Assembly: GCF_016801865.2 (NCBI RefSeq)
Contig: NC_068939.1
Location: forward strand, 144,939,190 to 145,003,189
Reading direction: 5' to 3'
From: Culex pipiens pallens
Lineage: Eukaryota > Arthropoda > Insecta > Diptera > Culicidae
DNA length: 64,000 bases
How positions within the stretch are numbered: position 1 is the stretch's first letter; the number at the start of each line of letters is the position of its first letter. The notes beneath the pieces were generated by a model. It saw only the letters and a program-made list of their open reading frames with translations. It was not told where the DNA came from and did no database searches. The translations under genes and the position numbers were made by a program. Positions 19,565 through 31,300 of this stretch are shown here, piece after piece.

Positions 19565-21580
19565 AAAGAACGCTCCCATATCCCTGTCAACCTGTCAAAT
19601 ATAAGACTAACATAGAGTTATCTACGTGCGCATGTATTGCGTGTACGTACACGAAAAAGATTGAGGTTAAATTTTGTCCGGCCAGCAAAATCAAATGGTG
19701 CGCTAGTGTGTGTACGCGAAACGTCATAAAGCTCTATAAACTTCGTGACGGAAAAAAAACATCATGAAAAAGACGCCATGTACATTTGCCGACGAAAAAC
19801 GAATCATAACAAATCTCCCCCTCCAATGACTTCAGGGTGATATCGACGGTAACATTTCAAAAGACATCATGTACATTTTGACACTTTCTGGGTTCTTGCA
19901 TATTCTGAAAGTACTCCTAATAAGCTACCTCTCCACCAAAAATGAGCAAAAGTTACTTCAGTAAAGTCTGTTTAATCATGATTTTAAATAAAGTAACATA
20001 AACAAAATCTCTGCCATCAGCAGTCTCTGTTTATATAGCCCTGTCAACCTGTCAAACAAAAGACTACATGAACCTCGTGACGGAAAAAAAGCAACATGAA
20101 CAAAGCGTCATGTACATTCGGCGAAGAAAACCGAATCATAACAAAGCGTCCCCCTCAATGCCAGCAGGGTGATATAAACGTTGGTGATTTCAAAAGAAGT
20201 TATGTTTGTTTTTCTCAAATGGAATTACGGAAATAATGTTTTATTGAATTTGGATGATCAAGTATCAATAAAAGCAACGTTTTTTATCGTTTGTTATGAT
20301 AAGAACATCTTATTTTGCTTTTATATAAAAATGGGAATTGAAAATGGATGCTCAACATTCAAATCGACGCCAACATTTCAAAAAGCATCATGTACAAACC
20401 ATGCGTTTTGAGAAAACCGTATTTGAATGTTGAGCATCCATTTTCAATTCCCATTTTAATATAAAAGCAAAATAAGATGTTCTAATGATAACAAACGATG
20501 AAAAACGTTGCTTTTGTTGATACTTGATCATCCATATTCAATAAAACATTATTTCCGTAATTTTATTTTTAGAAAAACAAACATAACTCCTTTTGAAATC
20601 ACCAACGTCGATATCACCCTGCTGTCACTGAGGGGGGGCGCTTTGTTATGATTCGTTTTTCTTCGCCGAATGTACATGGCGTTTTTTTCATGTTGCTTTT
20701 TTTTCGTCACGAGGTTTATGTAGCCTTTTGTTTGACAGGTTGACAGGGCTATATAAACAGGGACTGCTGATGGCAGAGATTTTGTTTATGTTACTTTATT
20801 TAAAATCATGATTAAACAGACTTTACTGAAGTAACTTTTGCTCATTTTTGGTGGAGAGGTAGCTTATTAGGAGTACTTTCAGAATATGCAATAACCCAGA
20901 AAGTGTCAAAATGTACATGATGCCTTTTGAAATGTTACCGTCGAAATGCGTTTTTCTCAAAACGCATGGTTTGTACATGATGCTTTTTGAAATGTTGGCG
21001 TCGATATAGACGTTGCACAGTGGGCGAAATGGAACCCAAAATCGGACTTAATTGAACGCGGCTGCTTCCCTGGTATGGAAAATAGTGTTTCTTATGTAAA
21101 AAAATCCGGGAAATCGATTGGTGATGGTTTGATCCACCGCACGAAACGGCAAAGGGTCCATTTTGCCCCAATTCCCCATTTTTTCTACATTCTTCTTGAA
21201 AATCGGTCTGTATTTAGAGCGGAGGCTTTATGCGGCCATCCAAAATGCACTTAACTTATGTGAAAATGTCCGAGGAATCCAGTAAAAATAACCACATGCA
21301 CCGCAAAAATCATCTAGAGTCCATTTAACCCCAATTCCGCTATAAAAGCATTTTTGACCGTTTTTAAATGTTAGGTCAGAATGGGAAATGTGGGCAAAAT
21401 GGACCCTTTGCCGTTTGTGCGGTGGATGAAACCATCACCAATCGATTTCCCGGATTATTTTACATAAGAAACACTATTTTTCATACCAGGGAAGCAGCCG
21501 CGTTCAATTAAGTCCGATTTTGGGTTCCATTTCGCCCACTGTGCGTTGGTGATGCAAAAAGAAGTTATGTTTGTTTTTCT
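19565..21580. mobile_element. Self-nested TIR family F (TCGACGSYAACATTTCAAAA), three generations
   Basis: The outermost copy (reverse) runs through about 19565-19842 and continues after 21003 and again after 21548. A second reverse copy (19843-20363 plus 20945-21002) is inserted in it at a TA. A third, forward copy (20364-20944) is inserted in the second. The uninterrupted host words are readable from the other copies (GATATAGACG for the first junction, ATTCAAATGCG for the second), which fixes 2-bp duplications. The result is a near-palindrome with arms of about 520 bp centred near 20390. A separate copy is at 51435-52005. Confidence 0.75.
21016..21543. mobile_element. Transib-like non-autonomous element
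   Basis: 528 bp with TIRs of about 155 bp, beginning CACAGTGGGCGAAATGGAAC and ending in the complement GCCCACTGTG. It is flanked by a perfect 5-bp duplication, CGTTG (21011-21015 and 21544-21548). A GC-rich 5-bp duplication and termini starting CACWRTG are hallmarks of Transib transposons, the relatives of RAG1. No transposase is encoded. Confidence 0.65.
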
Positions 21581-22356
21581 TTAATACAATGATCCCACTA
21601 ATATTTTTACACAAGATCCTAAATAAAATCATTTTATTAAGAAAAAATTATGAGAAATTTAATTAGAATTTGAATGTTTGTTTTTGGTCAAAAACGCGAT
21701 TGCAATGAAACTTGATGAAAAATGTTGATCTTATTTTCCTCAAGATTTTCCCACTGTGCGCACCGTGGTGAATTGCTCTGACAGCTGACTGCCGCCGCGC
21801 CAACCTGTCACGCTGGCTGGTGGAGGGCGTGGTGAATTTCTCTCCCGTTTGTGGGTGGGGAAGAGAGAGCAGCGGAGAAAAGTCACACACACACTCAGAA
21901 AAAGTCATGTCGTCGAAGCGATCGGAGTGAAAATTTTTCGGTGTCGCCGTCTGCGCTGGAATCTGGAAGCAATTTTCGGCCCCCAAACGTTCGCGCCGTG
22001 CGGCAACAGCAGTCGGAACGCGTAACCGGACCGCGGATCGTTCGTCGGAGGGTGGGCGTGTGGCCATCGGACGTGTACTGACGGCACGGGAAGCAGGTGA
22101 AAAGTGTCGCAGGTTCCTTTGCCAGAAGGGTGGAGAAAAAAAGTGGGCAAAAGTGAAAAGTGACAGCTCGCGAAGGCGAAGAAAAGACAGAAAGAAACAA
22201 GTCAGCAAAGTCATCATCCAGAAAGGTTTCTTGGTCGCGACTCGGAAGCGGGCTGATAACGGTGCCGCCGGAGGAGGACGATTCGTGTCAAATCGTCGAG
22301 TTTTGAGAGAAGCACCCAAACAGCGGTATCAGTAGCGCTAGCAGTAGAAGCAGATA
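21581..22356 (+). promoter_or_regulatory. Scamp: Scamp promoter and 5' UTR region
   Basis: GC and CpG density rise sharply from about 21740 to the Scamp ATG (22357), in contrast to the AT-rich surroundings. That is consistent with a promoter and 5' UTR. Long ORFs on both strands here (for example minus 21663-22319) are by-products of this composition. I cannot place a TATA box or a unique start base. Confidence 0.45.
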
Positions 22357-25300
22357 ATGTCCGGGTTCGATGATAATCCGTTCGGCGAGCCGATCGTGGA
22401 CAACCCGTTTGCGGTAGGTTCTTTTTGGGATTTATTGACATTAGTTAGTGAGATTGATTGGTGAATCATGTTTCTTGCTATCAAATCTAGAAAAGGTTTA
22501 AACTCAGGTAGTTGACGGGGAACGCTTCCTATAAGGGAAATGAATCATACTCCTGCGTGGTGGCGACCGAAAGTGGTCAATTAGGTGGGGACTCAAAACT
22601 GATAACCTGCTGACCTGATAAACAAATTCGTTCAACTGATATGACTTCTGTTAGAATTTTTGTCATTATTCTAATAAATTTGCAATTGTTTTGATTCACA
22701 CTGAGCTTTATCTTCCATCATTTGGAGTAAATTTATTAAACTTTAGCTTTTTCTTGACATAGTAACAAAGAACATAACTTAAAACCAAGCTTATTTTTTT
22801 TTTAACAGACTCTGAAAACAATTAACAGCTATAGTACATTGTTGGGATGGAATTGTAAATTTAGGTTGTTTCGTCAGGCCACTTAAATACAAGTTTTGAT
22901 TCATGCAATTTTTAAATTATTAAAATGAATGATCAGTGTTCCATGAAAGTCATATATTCAAACCCCTTTTTGTTTTTCTTAAACGACACATGTTTAGAAA
23001 ACGTGTACCCTTTTTTTGCAAAATGGACGTTTCGCATTTTTCAAAATTGGATTTTTTGTTCCAGGTGATAAGGGATGTTCCAATGCATCTTCTGAAAATT
23101 TAATAGCTAAAATAGTGTTTAGTTTTGGCAAACGATGCAAAATAAAAGCCAAACGGCTAACGGCTTCTAATGGGAAATTGCATTGGTTAAGCTTTGGCGA
23201 TGAACTCTTATTTCGTCGCCGTCGTGATTGTCGTACGTGCATTTTGTGCCAAATTGAGTTAAGAATGCCATTTTGTGCAGCTCAAAATGCCTCACCTTTT
23301 GACCTTCACAGATCCCCAAAATTAGATTTCAATCCTGAGATATTCAACGAAATCCGAAAAATCTCGGTGCATTTTTGTCACTTTTCATAAGAAAGAAGTT
23401 TCAATCTTGTCGTGCTATCTTGTCACTCCCTGAAAATTCATGTAAGTGCGACAATTGGCCAAAGGGATTCCAGGCCAGAACGTGTTTGACGCACGTACAA
23501 GTTATACTACCGTAAACATTTGTAATTATAACTCAGATCTCCAGCAACCAACTTCATCCAAACTTCGGGAAAATGTACATAATGGTCAGCCAAACAAAAC
23601 GTGTTTGTTATTGTTTAACTGTTAAAAATATTTGCAACGGCCTTGACGAATTTAAAAATGAAAGAATTGAATTGAAGAATTGAATGAATTTTGAAATTTT
23701 GTTCTTTAAGAAATTAGGAATTTGCAGGTCAAGGGTGCATGATACTGATGATACTCGTCGGTTGACACACCTAGGCGAGGAACATCCCGGAAGGAGCCCA
23801 ACTACATCCGTAGTGCTGTTTGGACAAAACAGCATGGCCCTGGTTCCTTGCAAGTGTCCTATTTTCTTACCTCCACGTTGGCATGGTTTAGTCATCATGA
23901 TGACAAGGTGTAACCTAGCTGGTGGCCTGTGGAAACGACTCGTAAACCTTTGACCAGCGAGGGTCAGAGTAGAGACGGCTAGAAGAAAGAGGCGCGTCAA
24001 TGTGGGAAAGGGAAGTAATTTGTGATTGTAGACGGTATTGTTTTGATTTGCAGTATGTTGAGTCAACTGCTGTGGATGTACCTGAAACATCACACAACGG
24101 GGTTTTTCTTCTCTTCATTCTCAGCTACCACCTATCTTCTGTTAATTTTGTTTCACTGATTCTCTAACGCAGCTTCTGTTTACTATCCTCCATTTGATTT
24201 CGATTTTACTCATTTGATTCTCTTATTTCTCAACGCTTTTCCACTCTATTTTACCAATTGATGCTGCTGTAACAAACTGTCTGCTTTCCCTTAATTTGGC
24301 AGCGATGTCAATTTTGTTTATCATGTGCCTTTTCTTTATTTATGTATTTGAATAATTTCTCATTTTCCCTATAAATTGTCCTCAATACAATCTTGTTTGT
24401 TACCTCTATTTATTAACTATTGTTAATTTCTTTATCTACTTCGTAAATTACTATCTTTCTTTTACTATTGATTCTTTACATAGTATATTTCCTTCACTGT
24501 CCATTGTTTTGAAACTTCACCTTTTTCATAAGCAAGTGAGGTTCGAACCCTTACTCAATTTTTGGAATGATTAAAGAATTAACACAAATATTACTATTGT
24601 ACTTTTGAAAAACTTTTATAAAATGCTTAGGACCAAAAATTGGAACAAAACACCGCGACAAAAGAAATAGCAACATATAAACACGACTCAACACTAGGAA
24701 AGATTTCAGGAGAAAACAAAACACAGTAAATAACAATAAGTTTTTGAATTCAAACTAAAAATAAAACAGTTTTTGCTTTAATGAAAGTTGATAGGCACAC
24801 TATAAATGGTTAGGCGCTTATACTTACATCAAACCCTACGTAATGTACCACCCCGGCAGAGTTAAAATGCGTAACCGGAAAAGAAGGTGTGCATGCCTGG
24901 CACGAACACTCAAAGCGTGTTCTAGCGTGCTGCTCGTACTGACTCAGAGCAAGGGTGAGATGTAGGTGTAAGGGCAGTGCGTGTTCGTCGGGAACCTGGT
25001 GCATAAGATCGGTCAAGGCCCGTTCTTACACTGAAAATTGCGAATTGCGAATATACGGTTAGTTATTTTTGACGATTTCGTGGACGGCGTGAAATTCGTG
25101 AAATTTATCAATTTACTCAAGTCTTTTTTTTAAATAACAACTTTAATAAATATGTCATCCAAAAAGACTTTTCAATTGAATTTTATTAGTTTTCAATTAA
25201 AAAGCTTGAATATATATTTATCAGAGGCGACTCGTGCCCGAATGAAGCACCTGTTCAATGTTAAGAAATGTTTTCAATGTTTTTATGTTTCCAATGGCTT

Positions 25301-28300
25301 TTATTTTACGTTTTTTAAAATTATTTTTATACTATTTTAATTTTCTGTTTATGCAAAAAATAACTGAAATTATGATTGATTTTTTTTATCTCATTAAAAT
25401 GTATTTTTAAGACTTAATCAGCAAGGGGAATGTTAAAAAATAGGGCAGTTGCTCCGCCATCCTTATTGAAATTCAAGGGAATTTATTAATTATTGTTCCG
25501 AATTTTGAAACTATTCATCAGGGTTTTCAGAAAAAATACCACATCCTTCACAAAAGAAAACTGCTTGTTGGGCTTTTTCAAGCCCAACTTATGTTGAGTT
25601 AACTTGGTTACTTGAGGACAAAGCTATTAAAAAAATCATTTTGCATTCAAAAATGTTTTGCCTTCCTCACCTCACTGAGGCAAGGCTATAAAATCACTCA
25701 AAAATTGAACTTTTTAAATAAGTCTCCCAGATATACCTTTACGTATACATATCGACTCAGAATCAAATTCTGAGCAAATGTCTGTGCGTGTGGATGGACG
25801 TAGAATTTTTTTTCTCACTCACTTTTCTCGGAACTGGCTCGACCGATTTTGTCCGGATCTATGTTTTTGGATTTGCCTTCAGGTTCTTTAAGTCTTTTTT
25901 AAATTTCATCCGGCTTGGTGCAGTACTTTAAAAGATATGTTCGAAAAACTGTTTTGGTTGATACTAAAAAGGGTCATTATTTACATAATTTGAAAGCTCC
26001 GGCGGATAGCTGTCGGAACTTTACGCTCAGTGCACGCACACAAACACTGCAGTGCTTTCAAATGGTTCATTAAATTTATCATACCTAGATGGCAGCACTC
26101 AGATGTATAGTGTCTTTACTAAGTAAGCGTTAGCCAAAGCTTTCGTAGTGTGTGGTTGCAAGGCTTTTAGGAGGAAGGCAGCAACCACCTTCCGGTGGAT
26201 TAAGTAACGTTTTTTAATCTCATTTTACTTTTTACTTTTTAGAAGCAGGTCGTATCGCTTTTGGTACTTTATCCATTTTCTAGAATTTACTCTCTATGCT
26301 GCCAAAGAGAATTTCCACTGCTTGTTATGTCTTAATATTTTCAATTTCCGAATAAAAAGAAGGGCTTTTGATGTTAAAAATAAAATTAGATTGACCTGAA
26401 TCCGAGATAATGAAAATTTTTGTTTTTAACCTCAGTGAAAAAAAAATATATTTCAGAACAAATTCATGCTATAATATATGATATATTTAACTAGAGTGAA
26501 CCGGGACTACAGTCTGAATAAGCACAGTCGTTTTTGAAGCATTTAATGGCATCAAATCTTAAACGAATTAACCCTTTTTTGGACTACTTCCGCTTTAAAT
26601 TGAACCATCCGAAAAATAAAAAACCTATACCTTTCTTTAGTAAGAAAGGCAAAAACGATGGTTGAATCTACTGTCATAATTCTGCTCATGTGTCTCGATT
26701 CCCAGATGACAGTAATGTTGGAAAAAGCGCAGCACTTTTTTGTTTCAATTCATTCTATCAATCACACTATCTAAACATAACATTACATCATTTTCCAGTA
26801 GACCAAAAATCCACTAGTAACCAAGAAGATCAAAGATGTTCAACGCGCGCAGTTGAACATTCCTGTTTTAAAACGGGCCATCGCCATTCTGCGCAAAACA
26901 GCCTGAAGCCTAAAATTGCGCCAAATATAGAGCAATATCTGTCGTGCTCTCGCGCTCTCTCATTTATTCATGCTCTCAACGTGCTGTCAACGCGCTGGCT
27001 TGTTTACCTTTTGCAAGCAGCTCCCTGCAGAGCTGAGTCAGCTGAGTCGGCAGGGGCCTGGGGGTGGTATTTCGCTCTCTCCCAAAAAATGCTGTCAGTT
27101 CACGCTCTCAGTTTGAACCAGATTTACCAACACCTCGATACTGCCGCTGCGTGTGAATAGGAAGATCTTTACATATGTTGAAGTTTTTCTGTATGGAGAT
27201 TTTTTCCCCGACGTTCAGAGGGTCATTGTGAACGCGACGAGCATTTGAGCGTGGCCCGCAGGGCTCGCATTTTTCGCTTTAGTATTGGTGGGTTGGAAAG
27301 AGTAAAGGGTGGCGGGCCAAAGCTTTTTCGGTGCATGCAGCGCTGCTGAACATAGGGCGTTGATTTTGTTTACGTGAGCTTATATTCAAACAAAAATTGT
27401 AATTGTAATTTGCTGGTTTGAAAAGCTCTGCGATACTTAATAAAATTTATCCGCTTGAAATCGGCTACCTGTTCAATGAACAGGTTGGACAGGTGGACGA
27501 GTCGCCTCTGATATTTATGTCAAGTTGATATAAACCATTTGAAGATGTGTACAGTTTTTAGATTTTTTTTAGAAACTAACTAAATCTAGTAATATTTTTA
27601 TTCGCTGTATTAAACATTTTACTGCTATTTTATTTGAAAGGTATAGTTTTAAAAGAAATTTGTTTTATTCAAAATAAAATGAAGAGTATTTTTTATCTTT
27701 GGAATCACATTTTAAAAACATGTATTTTTTTTGGGCCTGTTTAATTTTAACGATATTTGTTTATTTGGGTGGATGATTCGAGTGAAAGTTAAAAAAATAT
27801 TACTTTTTTGTTTTCTTTTCTCATTTAGAATAATATTTTCAATTTTGTTAAAAATTATATTAATTTTGCTAATTGATTTTAAATTTAGGTTTTGAAAAGT
27901 GAGCTGTGTATGTAGAAAATCATAAAATTTCATATTACAGAAAGTTCACTAAATTCACTAAAAAGATGATTTTCAATCACTCCTGAAAGTTTCATGAAGA
28001 TATTTCGTGACTAACCTGAGTAAGAGACGATTTAAGTTCACTATTTTGCCATGCGCAAAGCGAAATGTGAAACTTCGTGAACGTTTTCCTCTAAATACCG
28101 AGTTGATTTACGGGTGCCACGATATCTCGAGATGGGATGGACCAAATTGGCTGAAATTCGGGGTGAAGACTCCCAAGACATATCCCGTGTGCATGATAAA
28201 ACCCGATTTGGAAATTTAGCTTTTTTAAACAAATACAAACATCAAAAACTGACGAATTTTTATATGAAAAACATAAAAATATTTTTATCTTTTTTTTTTT

Positions 28301-31300
28301 AATTAAGTTTTTGAAAATCGGCCTTCGTCATGCACACAGAACTGGTTTAACGATTCTTCACCAAAATTTGAGCTAATTTGGTCAAAGCAGTGTTGAGATA
28401 TCGTGACACCTGTTTTTTGAAATTGCTAACTTGAAATTGCTATATCTCGGCAATGGTTCACCCAAATGTTTTCTTATTTATTTTGTTAATAGATGAAAAT
28501 GTATATTTTAATGTCCTGCAAAAAGATTTAAAGAAAGTTTAAATGTGTGCTCATACCAACCTCTAACATTTTTGACGATTTACATGTATGTAACCCCAGA
28601 AAATTCAATTTAATGTACTCATTTTGACTGGACAAGTTTGTAAATCTTGCTTTGATATGAAATTCAATAAAATGCAAAATTATATAACAGGAGCATATTA
28701 GCCAAAACATTTTAGCTTTTTTAGTCGAATATTAAAAGAGCAGTTCAGTAAATGAGAATACGCGTGCCCTACATTTTGTTTCAAAATATATATAGAGAGC
28801 CCATCTATAAACCAAGAGGATTATTTTTTTGAAAATTGGGAGATTTTTTAGTTCGAGCGTGAAAAATCACTAAGCCTAGTTATAAGTATTGTTGAACCTT
28901 CGATTTTTTTTCGAGGACTAATTATCTGTGTTTTTACGCTGAATTATATTAATGCATTTCCATTAATGAAGTATTTTTTTTATTTGTTGTTCAGTTTCTG
29001 TGTTTACAAAAAATGCCAATAGTTGGATTTTTGCCCTCCTCACCTTACTGAGGAAAGGCCTCCTCACCTTACTGAGGAAAGGCTATAAAATCACTCGAAA
29101 AATGAGCATCTTAATTTGACCACTCAGACGCACCTTCACACATTACATTACAGATTTTGACTGTTTTGGTCTCATTCGATTCGTCTTGGGGTTCCATAAG
29201 TCTCTATTCAAAACATTAAGTAACGTTTTTAAAATTAATTTAGATTTCTTTTTCGGTGGTTGATATTGACTTTTCTTATAGAGAGTTTTTTGCTGGAAAT
29301 CATGCTTTAGATAAGAAATGCTTATTATTTGAGCTTTTTGGAAAAGTCTATAAAAAGTCGGGAATTTGAAAATGGGATTTGAGTGGTCACCCTTTGATTC
29401 GATTTTCCATAAGTTCCTTTGGAAAATCGAGGCTTTGGATAATCAATTCGGGACTGTATCTAAGATTTAAAATTTTCAGTAATTTCTTGGAGATGGAGCC
29501 ACTCGTTGCCGTCGTTTGAGGGCTGCTTGCCAAGATGGTTTCCGATGTTGATATGATAGAAATCACAGCTTGTTTGTAAAATCTGAGTACAGCGCCAGGT
29601 TCAAGACATGATTCACTGATAAGGCTTCCCTGTCCCGCTAAAACGAATACCCCAAAATATTGCTCATATTTTATATCTTCCCCTCGCAGGACCCCTCGAT
29701 CCAGGCCGTGCGAAACAACTCGGCGAACGCCCAACAGACGCTGGACGACTACGACCCGTTCTCGAGCGAATCGACCAATGCCCGAAGCAACCAGCCCCAG
29801 CAGCCGGCCACCCTGCAGCCCTCGTCCCAGACGGTTCCGGCTTACAGCCAGAGCGGGGCCCAGTACAGCAGCAATGCGTCCGTGCCGGGAGCGGGTCCCA
29901 GCCCGGCCGCGATGACACAGATCTCCACCGCCGAGCTGCAGGTAAGGACCACGGATCTTCCCTTTGCAATAAGCACATTAATTTGACTAAACTCACATGT
30001 TTCTTTGTCTCCGTGTTAACCGACTTGTTTCTTCCCGTGCTTGTGCTCGCCACCTGCGATTCACGTGCGTGTGTGTGCGCGCGCGCGCCCTTTTCGATGG
30101 GTGGAAATTGCTTCCACCCACGCGGTTTATCAAAACATTCCCACGACCGCCCACCTACACATTGTCGTCCTCGTCTTCATTGCACAGGAGTTACGGGTAG
30201 GCACCAACCCCTCTTGCTTCCACTCTCGAAGAGTGGGATGTTTCTTTGATGTTTTCAGTGTGTAGTTTTGAGTGGCTTTTAGCAGCCTTTTTCAGTTTGT
30301 AAAGTTGCGTTATTTTTATATTTTATTTTGCTGTAATTTTTTAACTGGAGGATTTAAAAAAACCCAACACTGTCGAACTTCTGAAAAGTTAGTATTTGAA
30401 CAGTACAGTTATTTTGGTTAAACCTAACTTAAACCTAGTAACAACCTTATTCAACGTTTTGTTACTTCCCGGACATGAATCATCACCATCGTAATGCTTT
30501 TACGTTAATAAAATCACCGTCGTTGACAGTATTCGTCGAAGGTCGCAACAGAGGCAGAATGAGCGCGTTCTCGCTTGGAGAAAGTTTGCCGCTCCTACCA
30601 ATCGGTAGGAACAGCAGCAGGCCCATAAATTGGTTTGAACTAATTTGTCGCTGATAAGAAGAGGAAGGCTCACGTCACGGAACAGGCGACACTTTGTGTC
30701 GTTTGGTTCGTTCTTTGATTTTTCGATGGTGCATTGCATTTGCTGGAAATTTATCGGCAAGTTTGTGCTATTAGATTTATTAGGCCTTGTGAAAATTTCC
30801 GATCCAACACAGCAAAAAATCCGATGGTAAAATCGCATGCAAAAGCATGCACATCACCTTTGTCAAAAAAGACACACGCTGCATGTACAATTTTTGCAAA
30901 CACAAAAAAAGGTTGCAACCGTCGGGACTCAAACCCAGCACCTACAGTAAGGACTGGCGCCTTAGCCCGCTCGGCCATCAGACCGATGAAAAATGGTAAG
31001 GATAAACGTATATATCAGCTTTCGGTCAAGTAGGTTTCCCATACTGATGGGCTACATATTTCAGGGTGTAATATTACACAGAATTTCATAAAGTAATGCA
31101 AAATCTATTTTACACCCAGGCCTTTTACATGCAGCTGGATTACTATTTTATTTGCTGTGAAGCGGCAGATTATGCTTTATGCTATACGCACTTAGATCTT
31201 TTTTACCGAATTTCATATTTTGTTAAACTGTTGAACAATCAGTAAACTGAAATGCCGTGGTAAAGCGTATTATTGTCAATTCCGGTAAATTTTTGTCCAT

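Noticed and set aside
21663..22319. 218-codon minus-strand ORF at the Scamp promoter
   Set aside because: It arises from the GC-rich promoter and 5' UTR, has no motif, and other frames there are equally open.
23608..24093. 161-codon minus-strand ORF in Scamp intron 1
   Set aside because: The ends are low-complexity. Only its central part is splice-flanked, and no domain or signal is recognisable. It is kept only as part of the finding on nested coding potential.
26690..27160. 156-codon ORF in the hAT-type element as a transposase
   Set aside because: No hAT catalytic or dimerisation motifs, and the frame is not maintained in the sister copy at 39.8-40.3 kb.
30903..30990. Functional class II tRNA gene on the minus strand
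   Set aside because: The A and B boxes are present, but the anticodon stem and acceptor stem are poor.
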